A stretch of DNA of 64,000 nucleotides, taken from NCBI RefSeq assembly GCF_018588585.1, contig NZ_JAEUFG010000005.1, forward strand, positions 184,239-248,238, written 5' to 3'. Positions 28,008-37,674 of the stretch are shown one piece after another (position 1 is the stretch's first letter; each line of letters begins with the position of its first letter). A program made the position numbers and the translations under genes. This DNA is from Bacillus sp. SM2101 (GTDB taxonomy: Bacteria; Bacillota; Bacilli; Bacillales; SM2101). Below the pieces are notes generated by a model. The model saw only the letters and a list, made by a program, of their open reading frames with translations, was not told the origin of the DNA and did not search any database.

Positions 28008-29164
28008 GTCCGTTCTCCTTCCCCTCGGAGAATTTGCTGTAGTACATCCCGAAACAAATCTTCCGTATCTTGCTTCACTTCAGTACCTTTAACGTCTGTA
28101 TAAAAAGCTTTGAAAAGTGATAACTCGTCCATTTGTGTCCGTTGATTATTTTTTTTCTGCGCACCCTCTGGCATATTTGGTATATTTTGCTTTTGCTCAA
28201 TATGCATAGCATTAGGGTAAACAGCACGAATTTTTTCCATCGGAAATAGTACAGGATGATCATCTAGCAATCTAACAAACACATAATCTTCATTTTTATC
28301 ATGTAATTGGATATCCTTCATATACCCTTCTATCGTTCGCATATCACGTCGAGGAGAAAATAATCTCTTTTCTATCGATGTATTACCTACATCATCCATC
28401 TCGACGATGTAAAAACCTTTGTTATGTGTCTCTTCAGAAATCGAGTATTTTAATGGTGATCCTGCATACCTGATTTTATCATTTCCAACTTTGTGTGCCT
28501 GATGTAAATGACCAAAAGCACTGTAATGAAAATGTGAAAAATAACTTGCATTTACTTGCTCAGCTCCACCAATTGCTAGTGGTCGCTCCGAATCACTTGT
28601 ATTTTCTTCTTTTTCACCTTTTGGTGTGACAAAATGATGTCCAATAAATACATGCCTGACGGTATTATCCATTTGTTCAGTTATTTGAGTTACTATGGCT
28701 TCCATAGCTTCATCGTGGCTTCGTATCTCTTCATTTTTTAACAAGTGTTTGACAACGCCAGGTTCAGCATAAGGTACTAAATGGAAATGAACTTCACCGA
28801 AATCATCTCTTATAATAACTGGTTCTACCTTTTCAGAAAGATGCCCGACAATATGTAGTCCAGCTGCTTTCAACACACTGCTTGCAAAATGAAGTCTACC
28901 AGGGCTATCATGATTCCCTGCAATTACTAAAACTGGGGTTTGTAAATCTATTATAATTCTTCTTAATATTTCATCTAACAGTTGAACTGCTTCTGTCGGA
29001 GGCACAGCACGATCATAGACATCACCAGCTATAATTACAGCATCTGGTCGTTCTTGATCAACTGCTTCAATTAATTGATTTAGCACATATTCTTGATCTT
29101 CAGTCATATAAACACCATGAACTAATTTACCTAAGTGCCAATCAGCTGTATGAAAAAATTTCAT
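28004..29164 (-). CDS. sbcD: SbcD, nuclease subunit of SbcCD
   Basis: A 386-residue Mre11-type metallophosphoesterase. The metal-binding motifs are in order: HTADWHLGK, GDVYDRAVP, GNHDSPGR, GHHFV and FGHLHQ. The C-terminal part is the usual SbcD capping region. The ATG follows CAGGTG. It is the first gene of a sbcD-sbcC-membrane protein group. Confidence 0.97.
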   Translation of the reverse strand: MKFFHTADWHLGKLVHGVYMTEDQEYVLNQLIEAVDQERPDAVIIAGDVYDRAVPPTEAVQLLDEILRRIIIDLQTPVLVIAGNHDSPGRLHFASSVLKAAGLHIVGHLSEKVEPVIIRDDFGEVHFHLVPYAEPGVVKHLLKNEEIRSHDEAMEAIVTQITEQMDNTVRHVFIGHHFVTPKGEKEENTSDSERPLAIGGAEQVNASYFSHFHYSAFGHLHQAHKVGNDKIRYAGSPLKYSISEETHNKGFYIVEMDDVGNTSIEKRLFSPRRDMRTIEGYMKDIQLHDKNEDYVFVRLLDDHPVLFPMEKIRAVYPNAMHIEQKQNIPNMPEGAQKKNNQRTQMDELSLFKAFYTDVKGTEVKQDTEDLFRDVLQQILRGEGERT

Positions 29165-29472
29165 CTATTACACCTGCCTCATTAAAATCTTCTTCTATTA
29201 TATTCTTAAAAAGTAGTATAGTAAATTCTAGATTATCATGTGGAATCCATATCGGATGTTGATTCATTCATATCTTATCTACTGAACGACCTTACTTTTG
29301 TTGTTCAGTAATTAATTCCGAATAAGAAAACAATAAGCTAACTTGCAATCTATATATTAAATATTTTTATAATTTATTACATAATAGTGTTATAATGGAA
29401 GTAATACAATAGTTGGTACTCAAGGGTGTGAAGGCTGAACCCGTCATTCCTTATTGGAGAGGGGGTGATGCC
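29165..29472 (+). promoter_or_regulatory. Upstream region and leader of the type I toxin
   Basis: A TATAAT box at 29391-29396 should start the toxin mRNA near 29403, giving a leader of about 70 bases that ends in GGAGAGGGGGTGATG. No clear -35 element is seen. The left part of the stretch carries the divergent sbcD upstream region and no gene. Confidence 0.5.
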
Positions 29473-29556
29473 TTGACGGTATATGAATCGGTGAGCTTAA
29501 TGGTCTCTTTTGGGATTCTCATCATCGCGATACTGTCTTTCGATAACAAGAAATAA
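29473..29556 (+). CDS. Holin-like type I toxin peptide
   Basis: A 27-residue peptide starting at TTG behind GAGGGGGTGATG. It has the form of the putative holin-like toxin family: MTVYES, one hydrophobic helix (VSLMVSFGILIIAILSF) and a short DNKK tail. Such peptides insert in the membrane and are held silent by an overlapping antisense RNA. Here a TTGAAC/TACAAT promoter on the opposite strand fires toward the toxin gene from inside its terminator hairpin. The family is usually found on bacillar chromosomes and prophages. Confidence 0.78.
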   Translation: MTVYESVSLMVSFGILIIAILSFDNKK

Positions 29557-29620
29557 CCACCCTTGAGCTTGTCGGCAAAGAAGGGTGGATTATATCATCC
29601 GCTGCCTTCCCCTTTGAGGG
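29557..29620 (-). ncRNA. Candidate antisense antitoxin RNA
   Basis: A minus-strand promoter has TTGAAC at 29655-29650, a 16-base spacer and TACAAT at 29633-29628, so RNA should start near 29620. It would overlap the 3' part of the toxin mRNA. A hairpin CCACCCTT/AAGGGTGG at 29557-29588 could end it or be part of its structure; the T-run beyond is weak, so the RNA may extend into the toxin coding region. Boundaries are estimates. Confidence 0.5.
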
Positions 29621-29635
29621 GAAAACTATTGTATG

Positions 29636-29680
29636 AGCAGACTGTTGGTGTTCAAGCACCTATAGTCTGCTTTCATTTTT
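29636..29680 (+). terminator. Terminator of the toxin mRNA
   Basis: AGCAGACT/AGTCTGCT arms (29636-29643 and 29664-29671) with an inner GGTG/CACC stem, followed by TTCATTTTT. It contains the -35 region of the antisense promoter. Confidence 0.7.
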
Positions 29681-30226
29681 AATAATATCATCTATCCAAT
29701 TATAATATAGCATATATAAGTGTAAATTTCATCCATTTATTAGTTCGACTGTTTAACTACCATTCGTAGCAATTTTGCCCCTTATATAAGGACGATGATC
29801 GTTCCTTGCATTCCCTTTACTGATTGTTTTCTCTTGAGAGCTTGTTGTTCTTTTTCACTAAGAACATTGAATTTCGTGCTACTTTTATTTACAGTATTAC
29901 TTTGATTGTTGTTTTTCTTAAGATGTTTTCCACAATAAGAGCTATACACTTTTCTTTCTCTAGATTACAAAAATCATATGATACGCACCAGTTACTCAAA
30001 TGTGAGTAAAAAAGCACAAAAGTTCACGATAAGAGCCTTTTCTTACTAAGTAAAACAACGTTCATACAATTACAGTTTAGTGACATCTACTCATTTTTTT
30101 ACGACGACAATTGTAAAAAAATTGTATTGTTATCGTTATCTTATACAATAACCATTAATTCTGTGACGAGAGCCGTAATAATTTTAATAGTAATATCTTA
30201 TACATACACATATGAAAATATCTTTA
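29681..30226. other. Gene-poor stretch
   Basis: A weak trace of the dispersed repeat may lie near 30030 (GAGCCTTTTCTTACTAAG). A 61-codon open frame at 29824-30009 has no ribosome binding site and is not supported. Nothing else is seen. Confidence 0.35.
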
Positions 30227-31456
30227 TTACATAGGTTGTTCTAATTCTTTTTCTAACACTACACCCTTTTTAAGGATGTACAAATGTATAAAACCGTACA
30301 TAGCAGAACTAATTAACAAGATTCCAGCAAAAATATACACATATTTCACACCAATCCAGTCTGCAAATAGACTTATTCCTAACATAGAGACAATAGAAAT
30401 AAATTGTATAAGTGTAGATTTCGCAGCCATGACCTTCGTTAACGTTCTTTCGTCAGCACTATTTTGAGTCATTGTTACTTGTGCCATATCACGCATTTGA
30501 TAAGCTGGTCCCATTAATACAACTAATAGCAGCGCTAAATAAGCATTTGTAATTAAACCATACGTGAAGGTCAGCATCCCAAATAAAAACGCCCCAGTTA
30601 TCATAAAGATCGTTAAGTTATCTTGCATCATTGTAGATAGTTTATATATAAGTATCCCACCAATGATTGCACCTAAATAATAACCACTATTAATATACCC
30701 CCACCATGCTTCTCCTTTATTTAATACTTCATAGGCGTAAGCAATAGTAATTGGGCCAAGCCAAATAGTTCCAACCCATGCCTCAATTAAATCCATCGTA
30801 ACAATAACCCTTAAGCCTTGATGCTTAAATAAGTATTTCCATCCCTCTGTTATACGGACAACAAAGGGCTCACGTTTAGTATCGTTCATGACAGCTTGTA
30901 TGTTGATTGTTGCTAATGAACATAGGGATAATAAAATCAACAAAAATGTTAAGCCTAATGTTACATATAACCCAACAAACTGAAGTAGTATGCCGCCAAT
31001 CGACCATCCAGCTAATAAAAATGTTTGATCTACAGTAGCTAGTAAACTATTTGCACGTACTCTATTGTCTTCTGCTACTGCAGAACGTACGAGGGTAGAT
31101 TTAATCGGTCCAAACCAACCATTAAAAAAAGAAACCACTGTCAAAGTACTAAATAGTAACGACATAATCGGCATTGTATATTCTTGCACTAATAGCACTG
31201 CTAATACAATAATGAATGGCAGTTGGATACTTTGAGCAAATATAAGGATCGATCTTAATGCAAATTTATCTGAAATTGATGGTAGCAAAAATGCACTAAT
31301 TAACCTTGAAGCTAGACTCAGTATTGTAACCAACGCAGATAATGTAGTTGAACCCGTCTCCTTGAATATTGTCATAACAACAGCCATTGTATACAATGAG
31401 AAACCCAAGTTCGTAGACGTTTGACTTATAAGCAATGCATAAAAACGTTTATTCAT
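30227..31456 (-). CDS. MFS transporter
   Basis: A 409-residue major facilitator protein with about 12 membrane helices, starting at the ATG behind AAGGTGG. Helix-rich segments include SLYTMAVVMTIF, LLAGWSIGGILLQFVGLY and YYLGAIIGGILIY, and the loop SISDKFALRS fits the MFS loop 2-3 position. It resembles bacterial exporters of the MFS-3/MdtH-like kind. The substrate is unknown, and no regulator is next to it. Confidence 0.85.
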   Translation of the reverse strand: MNKRFYALLISQTSTNLGFSLYTMAVVMTIFKETGSTTLSALVTILSLASRLISAFLLPSISDKFALRSILIFAQSIQLPFIIVLAVLLVQEYTMPIMSLLFSTLTVVSFFNGWFGPIKSTLVRSAVAEDNRVRANSLLATVDQTFLLAGWSIGGILLQFVGLYVTLGLTFLLILLSLCSLATINIQAVMNDTKREPFVVRITEGWKYLFKHQGLRVIVTMDLIEAWVGTIWLGPITIAYAYEVLNKGEAWWGYINSGYYLGAIIGGILIYKLSTMMQDNLTIFMITGAFLFGMLTFTYGLITNAYLALLLVVLMGPAYQMRDMAQVTMTQNSADERTLTKVMAAKSTLIQFISIVSMLGISLFADWIGVKYVYIFAGILLISSAMYGFIHLYILKKGVVLEKELEQPM

Positions 31457-31575
31457 ATAAACCACCTTGCTTTTCCTACTCTCAACAGAATAGGTAAATT
31501 ATAGCATAGGAATTATAATAAGCTTTCATTAATTAGATTGATCATTATATACGACTTTAGTCTTATAAGCACAGA

Positions 31576-31959
31576 TTATGCTTTCTTTACTTTTGTCAAT
31601 GGATACAAGCTTAGCAAACATAAAATGATCGTAGATATGTGAGGAACCGCAAATAAATAGTGAGCAAGAAAGCTGGTTGATGGTGTACCGTCAGATATGC
31701 TACTTCCATAGTACGAAAACCAAAGATAAATTGGCAATAATTGAAGAAAAGCAATTATGGGTAACATGAAGCTACTAATGACTTTTAAGCGTTTTGACTT
31801 ATCCTCCTGCAGCTCAATAAAAATAATTGAGCCACCTAAGAGCGCAATAAAAAGTCCCCATGTAATGACCTCAGATTCAACATGACCAAATAATCCTGAT
31901 AAGTATATAAATCCAACGAAACATGTAAGAACTCCTGAGCTTATTCTTAGTTTACTCAA
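31576..31959 (-). CDS. Four-span membrane protein, unknown
   Basis: A 127-residue protein with about four predicted helices (GVLTCFVGFIYLSGLFG, ITWGLFIALLGGSIIFI, MLPIIAFLQLLPIYLWF, ISTIILCLLSLYPL). It starts at TTG behind AAAGGAGGT. The family is not recognised and the neighbours give no hint of function. Confidence 0.6.
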   Translation of the reverse strand: MSKLRISSGVLTCFVGFIYLSGLFGHVESEVITWGLFIALLGGSIIFIELQEDKSKRLKVISSFMLPIIAFLQLLPIYLWFSYYGSSISDGTPSTSFLAHYLFAVPHISTIILCLLSLYPLTKVKKA

Positions 31960-32343
31960 ATTACGACCTCCTTTTATGATCTCCTAAACAATTAATACCC
32001 TATATATATCATTCTATTCTGCGATCACTTCAGGCATGAAACGGGTCCCCTTTCCCTTTAACTGTCTCCCACTTTATGCCAACAAACACAAGTATACAGC
32101 CCGTTCCATTAAACCGTGGGGAGAATAATACCTCCTTAAGATAGCTAAACATGTGACGGAAAGAGTTCTTATATCCATTCAACTTAACGCTGAAAAACCC
32201 ATTCTTGTTAACTAATTTTACTGTTTATAGGAAAAACTATCATTATTTGCACTGTATTTAAGCATAGATTTCCAGTTTTTTCGTTTAGCTCTTTTAAAAC
32301 TTTTTCAACATCCATTTCGTTAAACTAGCTGAGGTGAACAAAT
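31960..32343. other. Gene-poor stretch with a decayed frame
   Basis: On the minus strand near 32035-32095, GIKWETVKGKGDPFHA is followed by stops, perhaps a remnant of a gene end. No intact gene, promoter or RNA is recognised before the sigma factor gene. Confidence 0.3.
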
Positions 32344-32907
32344 TTGCTAACCGATAAAGAGCTCATAAAAGATATTCAAGCAGGGAACCAAGCATCCATG
32401 GAAGTACTCGTAAAAAGACATTATAAAGTAGTATATGCCTTTGTTTATCGGAAGATTGGCGATAAAGAAACCGCTTATGATTTAACACAAGAAATTTTCA
32501 TCAAAATGATGAAAAGCATTCATAGTTACTCATCGAAAGCCCAGTTCCAAACATGGCTTTTAACGATTGCTGTGAATCACTGTCGAGATTTTTTTCGATC
32601 AAAAGCCTATCAACAAGCATCACAGACAGAAGAATTTGATGAGAGCTTTCAGTCGAATAAAAATGAAGAAGTGCATTATATTTTTGAGAGAAGTGAGAAC
32701 AGACAAATGATCAAAAGTGCAATTCATGAGCTACCAGAATTTCAAAGTGAGGCAATCTTATTAAAATACTTCCATGACATGAAAATTAAAGAAATTGCCC
32801 AGGTGACAAATACGAATGTCTCAACCGTAAAATCAAGACTAAAGCAAGGTATGGCCAAATTAAAAATGATTTTAGAAAGGAGTGGTTCGTATGAGCAACA
32901 GGGATGA
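32344..32907 (+). CDS. ECF-type sigma factor
   Basis: A 187-residue RNA polymerase sigma factor. Region 2 is visible (YDLTQEIFIKMMKSIHSY, FQTWLLTIAVNHCRDFFR), and region 4 has the helix-turn-helix MKIKEIAQVTNTNVSTVKSRLKQ. It starts at TTG behind GAGGTGAAC. It overlaps the next gene by 17 bases. It heads an operon with a membrane protein and an ABC transporter and probably controls it. No classical zinc-finger anti-sigma gene is present. Confidence 0.9.
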   Translation: MLTDKELIKDIQAGNQASMEVLVKRHYKVVYAFVYRKIGDKETAYDLTQEIFIKMMKSIHSYSSKAQFQTWLLTIAVNHCRDFFRSKAYQQASQTEEFDESFQSNKNEEVHYIFERSENRQMIKSAIHELPEFQSEAILLKYFHDMKIKEIAQVTNTNVSTVKSRLKQGMAKLKMILERSGSYEQQG

Positions 32908-33679
32908 CATAAATCTTCAAATTAACAAAGAACTTGAACACTTCAGTACATTAGATGATTTTTCAGTTGAGTTTCCAAGTGAAGATGAAATGTATCAAAC
33001 AATTGATACTCTTAGACAGTATGTGCCTGAAAGACAGCAAAAAAGCAAATTAGATAAATTAGCAGATTTGCTGCGACTATCAACGAAGGAGATATTTTTT
33101 ATTGATAAATCATTTTGGATTACCAATCTCACTTTTTTCCTAATTGGTTTTTTGCTTACGATGAACACTTCTGGTAATCCATATTTTGCAATAATGCTAC
33201 TTTCTCCCGTACCTTTTCTATTAGGACTGCTAGAGGTCTTTAAAGGCAGAGATAGAAACTTCCTAGAATTAGAATTAACATGCAAATACAACGCACAGCA
33301 GCTGATGCTTTCTAAAATGGTCGTCACCGGTGTGTATAATTTCATTCTCATGGTATTTCTTATTACATTACTAAGTTTTACTGGAGATGGACAAATGTTG
33401 CTTACGAAGGTACTCATGTATTGGATCCTTCCATTTACTCTTGTCGCATCATTTGGGTTGTTATTAGCCTCAAAATTAAAAGGGCAAATTGCAGCACCGT
33501 TAACAGTCATATTGTGGATAAGTTTCGTTGGAATCTACATGAGTAATGAACAACTCATAACATATATGGAATCTAGACCAGTCATCTTTTATATTATCGC
33601 TTTTTTATTAGCAGTAACATTTTTTATATTTCAAATTAAAAAAATAACGAGAGGTGTTTCCCTTGAATTTAACAATTGA
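32891..33679 (+). CDS. Membrane protein, possible anti-sigma factor
   Basis: A 262-residue protein with a cytoplasmic N-terminal part of about 75 residues (INKELEHFSTLDDFSVEFP, then STKEIFFIDKSFW) and six predicted membrane helices. The ATG follows AAAGGAG and lies inside the sigma factor gene. The overlap and the soluble head make it a candidate anti-sigma factor, which is inference. It could instead be an ABC permease-like partner. It overlaps the ATPase gene downstream. Confidence 0.65.
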   Translation: MSNRDDINLQINKELEHFSTLDDFSVEFPSEDEMYQTIDTLRQYVPERQQKSKLDKLADLLRLSTKEIFFIDKSFWITNLTFFLIGFLLTMNTSGNPYFAIMLLSPVPFLLGLLEVFKGRDRNFLELELTCKYNAQQLMLSKMVVTGVYNFILMVFLITLLSFTGDGQMLLTKVLMYWILPFTLVASFGLLLASKLKGQIAAPLTVILWISFVGIYMSNEQLITYMESRPVIFYIIAFLLAVTFFIFQIKKITRGVSLEFNN

Positions 33680-34535
33680 AAATGTAACTAAACAGTTTGG
33701 AGATAAATTTGTAGTAAACAATGTGTCATTTGATTTAACAGCGGGTGTTTATGGTTTTTTAGGTGCAAATGGAGCTGGTAAAACAACTTTAATGCGCATG
33801 CTCGTGACACTTATTAAACCGACTTCTGGGCGAATTTTATATAACGGTAAGGATATTGAAGTGTTGGATGAAAAATATCGTGATGTTATCGGCTATTTGC
33901 CTCAGTACATTGGCTTATATAAGACCTTTTCAGCTGAGAAATATTTAATGTACATTGCTTCATTAAAAGGAATTGAGAAGAATACAGCAAAGAAAAAGAT
34001 TGATGATCTATTAGAGGTTGTTAATTTAACCGAGCATCGGAAAAGAAAGGTTGGCAAATTTTCAGGTGGGATGAAACAACGGCTAGGTATTGCACAAGCA
34101 CTATTAAACGATCCAAAAGTGTTAATCGTTGATGAACCAACGGCAGGACTCGATCCGAAAGAACGAATTAGATTTAGAAATTTATTGTCTTCTATTTCTA
34201 AAGATCGGATCGTGCTGTTATCAACCCATATCGTCTCAGATATCGAATTCATCGCAAAGGAAATACTGGTGTTAAAGGCCGGTCAACTCATTCAAAAAGA
34301 AAAGCCTGATGAGCTGCTCGAGCAAATCCAAGGATATGTATGGACCGTGAATGTCCCAGAAAATGAGGTTCAAGCATTCCAAGCAAAATACAAGGTGGGA
34401 AATATAATTCGTCAGCAAAATGAAATTGGACTTAGAATCATTTCTGAAACCAAACCAGATGATAGAGCACATTCAGCACAGCCTAATCTAGAGGATCTAT
34501 ATTTATACTATTTTGATCAGGAGGCAACACAGTGA
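33663..34535 (+). CDS. ABC transporter ATP-binding protein
   Basis: A 290-residue ATPase. Walker A is GANGAGKTT, the Q-loop is LPQYIGLY, the signature is FSGGMKQRL, Walker B is VLIVDEPTAGLD, and the switch His is in STHIVSD. TTG at 33663 is preferred because GAGAGGTG precedes it by 6 bases; this places its start inside the preceding gene. Its end overlaps the permease gene by four bases. The family fits exporters of the CcmA/bacitracin type. Confidence 0.92.
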   Translation: MNLTIENVTKQFGDKFVVNNVSFDLTAGVYGFLGANGAGKTTLMRMLVTLIKPTSGRILYNGKDIEVLDEKYRDVIGYLPQYIGLYKTFSAEKYLMYIASLKGIEKNTAKKKIDDLLEVVNLTEHRKRKVGKFSGGMKQRLGIAQALLNDPKVLIVDEPTAGLDPKERIRFRNLLSSISKDRIVLLSTHIVSDIEFIAKEILVLKAGQLIQKEKPDELLEQIQGYVWTVNVPENEVQAFQAKYKVGNIIRQQNEIGLRIISETKPDDRAHSAQPNLEDLYLYYFDQEATQ

Positions 34536-35674
34536 AACAACTATTGCAGTTTGAACTATATAAAATATTTAGACAAAAGGGAATTTATATTGTAATGGTA
34601 CTCATGTTTCTTCTATTTAGCCTCGTGATGGTAAGTGAATCGCGAAATGTTTCACCGAAAGCAGACACATACGCGACTGAGGTCAAAGAAGAACTTAACA
34701 CATTTGCTCAAGAATGGGAAGGGAACTTAACTAGTGAGAGAGTAGAGGAAGCTACTCAAACTTTAGACTCTATACCTTATGCATATACACCAACAAGCTC
34801 CTTAACTGACGAAGAACTTGCTAAATATAATATCGTTCAACAAATATTATTTAATGATAATACTACGCGTGACATTAAATCGAAAATAACAGAACTAGAA
34901 ATAAAGTTAGACAAATTATCAAAAAATGATATTTCTTATAAAACAGCCCTATTGGAAATTAATATGTTAAATCATTTGAAATTAGATACCTTTCAGTATA
35001 ATCAAGGGCCAATAAACACGATAGATTTTGTTGAAAGGTTTGCTCCATATTTTACTGGAATCTTGATGTTAATTGGACTAGCTTCTATTTTTGTCAATGA
35101 AACGAATACAGGAATGGATCAGTTAATATATAGCTCAACTTATGGTCGGAGAAAAGGTGTCACAGCTAAAATAATCGCTTCAATAATTTATGTATTATTC
35201 TTAACAATTGTATGGGTCACGTTCAATATAATCATGAATTCATATATTTATGGGAATATTGGGTGGAATTCATCTATTCAATTTTTAAGATATCCAGAAT
35301 CACCATATGCTTTAACAGCCATCGAATATTTCTTTAGCCAAATTGGTATTCATCTACTAGTAGCGATTGCGTTTATGGCGTTCGTCTTAACTGTCTCTGC
35401 CTTGACAAAAAGCACCTTAGTTTCGTTTATCATTAGCGCAGTAACCTTTTTATTACCGACAATTAACTTTGGTGTTCCTTATTGGGAATATGTGAAGAAG
35501 TATAGCTTTTCAAATTTCATGACTGCACCAGAATTCACAAAACCATTTCATGCTCTTAACTTATTCGATGTTCCTGTATTAGATCCGGTTGTGAACTATC
35601 CTTTAGTTGCATTATTTACAGTTATGTTTATGATGTTGCTCTACAAAGCGATTAAAAACAAACAAGTAGCATAA
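34532..35674 (+). CDS. ABC transporter permease
   Basis: A 380-residue ABC-2-like permease starting at GTG in a GTGA overlap. One N-terminal helix (GIYIVMVLMFLLFSLVMV) is followed by an extracytoplasmic loop of about 140 residues with many charged residues. Five or so helices follow in the C-terminal half (YFTGILMLIGLASIF, IIYVLFLTIVWVTFNII, LLVAIAFMAFVLTVSAL). It pairs with the ATPase upstream. The cargo is unknown; peptides or lipids are likely for this type. Confidence 0.82.
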   Translation: MKQLLQFELYKIFRQKGIYIVMVLMFLLFSLVMVSESRNVSPKADTYATEVKEELNTFAQEWEGNLTSERVEEATQTLDSIPYAYTPTSSLTDEELAKYNIVQQILFNDNTTRDIKSKITELEIKLDKLSKNDISYKTALLEINMLNHLKLDTFQYNQGPINTIDFVERFAPYFTGILMLIGLASIFVNETNTGMDQLIYSSTYGRRKGVTAKIIASIIYVLFLTIVWVTFNIIMNSYIYGNIGWNSSIQFLRYPESPYALTAIEYFFSQIGIHLLVAIAFMAFVLTVSALTKSTLVSFIISAVTFLLPTINFGVPYWEYVKKYSFSNFMTAPEFTKPFHALNLFDVPVLDPVVNYPLVALFTVMFMMLLYKAIKNKQVA

Positions 35675-35747
35675 TTTTTATATTTATGTGGTTACGAGTA
35701 AAGATTTACTTGGATAAATATGCTCTCATTCTACTAATCTATAAGCT

Positions 35748-35784
35748 AAAAACCAGAGATGAATGAAGATCATCTCTGGTTTTT
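35748..35784. terminator. Bidirectional terminator
   Basis: A perfect 15-bp stem (35748-35762 with 35770-35784) ending in GGTTTTT on both strands. It separates the convergent ABC transporter and FGGY kinase operons. Confidence 0.9.
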
Positions 35785-35841
35785 AATCGTATAAGTTGTC
35801 ATCATTCGTGTTATACAAGTTGCTAACAATCTAATAATTTA

Positions 35842-37404
35842 TTATAGATGCGCTGGGTAGCCTGTAATTGTTTGAATAGATTTGTATAACGGCATTAATT
35901 TTGTATACATCTTCTTATATACTTCTCGATACAATTGATCATATAACTCTACATTATCTTTTAGTGGTTCGAAAACATCTCCGTCTTTAGTCATATTATT
36001 AACAGCATCTTCAACAGTAGAATAAATTCCCGCTCCCATAGCTCCCAAAATAGCTGCTCCTAATCCTGATGATTCGCTCACAGTAGGGCGTTTAGCAGGC
36101 AAATTAAATATATCAGCAGTTATTTGCAGCATTTTATCACTCTTAGATCCACCACCACAAACAACGAGTTCTGTCATAGGGACCTTTGTCCGTTTTTCGA
36201 TTCTCTCTCTACCTTCACGTAAAGAATATGCCAAACCTTCTAATAATGCCCTATAAAAGTGACCTTTAGTGTGCACACCACCAAATCCGATCACTGCACC
36301 CTTTGCATCTGGTCCTGGATACCTAATTCCTGGAGACCAAAATGGTTGTAGTACTAACCCCATTGAACCAGGAGGAACATCTGCTACTAAATCATCTAAT
36401 AACTCCTCTACAGCAACGCCAGCTTCATTCGCTAGCATCATTTCTTCATTTGCAAATTGCTCCTTAAACCATGAAACCATCCAAAATCCTCGATACGTTT
36501 GTACTTCTAAATTATATTGTCCTTGAGCAGCGCTAGGGTATGGTGGTATCAATTTAATTGGTTCTAAATATTTTTTGGAATTCACATTTATTGTTGCTGT
36601 TGTCCCATATCCAACACTCCCTCTATGTGGAGCTAGGCAACCTGTCGCTAATACTTCACATGCCTTGTCAGTTGCCCCTGCTATGACCTGCAAGCCCGCA
36701 GGAAGTCCTGTTTCTGCAGCGGCTTTTGAAGTGAGCACACCAAGCTTTTCTCCTGGCTGAACAAGGGTTGGTAACATCTTTTCCTCAACAGGAATAGCCT
36801 TCCATTTCCAATGTTTCTTTGCTGACCACGACTGCTTTTTGTAATCAAAAGGAATATACCCAACTTGGTTTCCTATTGAATCTACAATATCACCTGTAAG
36901 TTTATAATTGATGTAGCCTGATAACAGTAGATAATGCGCGGTCTTCGACCAAATATCTGGTTGGTGCTGCTTGATCCAATTTGCTTCTGCCTCTGCTTGT
37001 AAATAATGAAGTGTTGTTGTTAATCCAGCAAGTCGAAAAACAGATTGCCACGCTGTCCCAACTTCAGGCCATTCTGTTGATCTGCGTTGATCTAACCAAA
37101 GCATTGCAGGTCGTAATGGTTGTTTGTTACGATCAAGGTTAACCATCGTTCCCCTTTGCGTAGTTACCGTCACTGATACAACTGCCTCTTTATTTACTTT
37201 ACCTTGCGCAAATAATTTATTAGAAGATTCCACCAAACAATTCCAATAATATTCAGGATCTTGTTCAGCCCATCCAGGTTGATTTGAAAAATAAGCTGGT
37301 GAAAAAATTACCTTCGTATAATCTATTAAATGACCGTGTTTATCAAAAGCTAATGTCCGTACACTTTGAGTTCCTATGTCAATTGCCAAAACCGTTTCAT
37401 CCAT
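35842..37404 (-). CDS. FGGY family carbohydrate kinase
   Basis: A 520-residue sugar or polyol kinase. The N-terminal phosphate loop is AIDIGTQSVRTLAFD, the second ATPase motif is VIAGATDKACEVLATG, and the FGGY adenosine motif is ELVVCGGGSKSDKMLQ. The product should be a phosphorylated polyol or ketose. It is the last gene after the FAD oxidase and GlpD-like genes. The pairing with an FAD-linked oxidase recalls E. coli ygcE-ygcU. It is too divergent for me to call glycerol kinase or xylulokinase. Confidence 0.88.
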   Translation of the reverse strand: MDETVLAIDIGTQSVRTLAFDKHGHLIDYTKVIFSPAYFSNQPGWAEQDPEYYWNCLVESSNKLFAQGKVNKEAVVSVTVTTQRGTMVNLDRNKQPLRPAMLWLDQRRSTEWPEVGTAWQSVFRLAGLTTTLHYLQAEAEANWIKQHQPDIWSKTAHYLLLSGYINYKLTGDIVDSIGNQVGYIPFDYKKQSWSAKKHWKWKAIPVEEKMLPTLVQPGEKLGVLTSKAAAETGLPAGLQVIAGATDKACEVLATGCLAPHRGSVGYGTTATINVNSKKYLEPIKLIPPYPSAAQGQYNLEVQTYRGFWMVSWFKEQFANEEMMLANEAGVAVEELLDDLVADVPPGSMGLVLQPFWSPGIRYPGPDAKGAVIGFGGVHTKGHFYRALLEGLAYSLREGRERIEKRTKVPMTELVVCGGGSKSDKMLQITADIFNLPAKRPTVSESSGLGAAILGAMGAGIYSTVEDAVNNMTKDGDVFEPLKDNVELYDQLYREVYKKMYTKLMPLYKSIQTITGYPAHL

Positions 37405-37674
37405 TGTTGTTCCTCCCCCCCACGAATAACAAACATGAAACAGCCTCTAAAAAAATATTTAATAAAGTTATGAGGCTTTCTTCATACCCCTATCTATTTC
37501 AGTTCCGTTATAGCTCAAAGAAATGATTCAATAAACGTACTTTATTTCCTGAGATGCCTTGATTACTCATGTTAATATGTCTTAACTTTGTAAATGTTAA
37601 CATTCGTACTCCATAAATAGTTGTAACACCTATCACAATCCTCTGTTGCACCAAATTTTATAGCACGATTTCCC

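Noticed and set aside
29824..30009. A 61-codon hydrophobic frame
   Set aside because: No ribosome binding site, and the hydrophobicity is what AT-rich non-coding DNA often gives.
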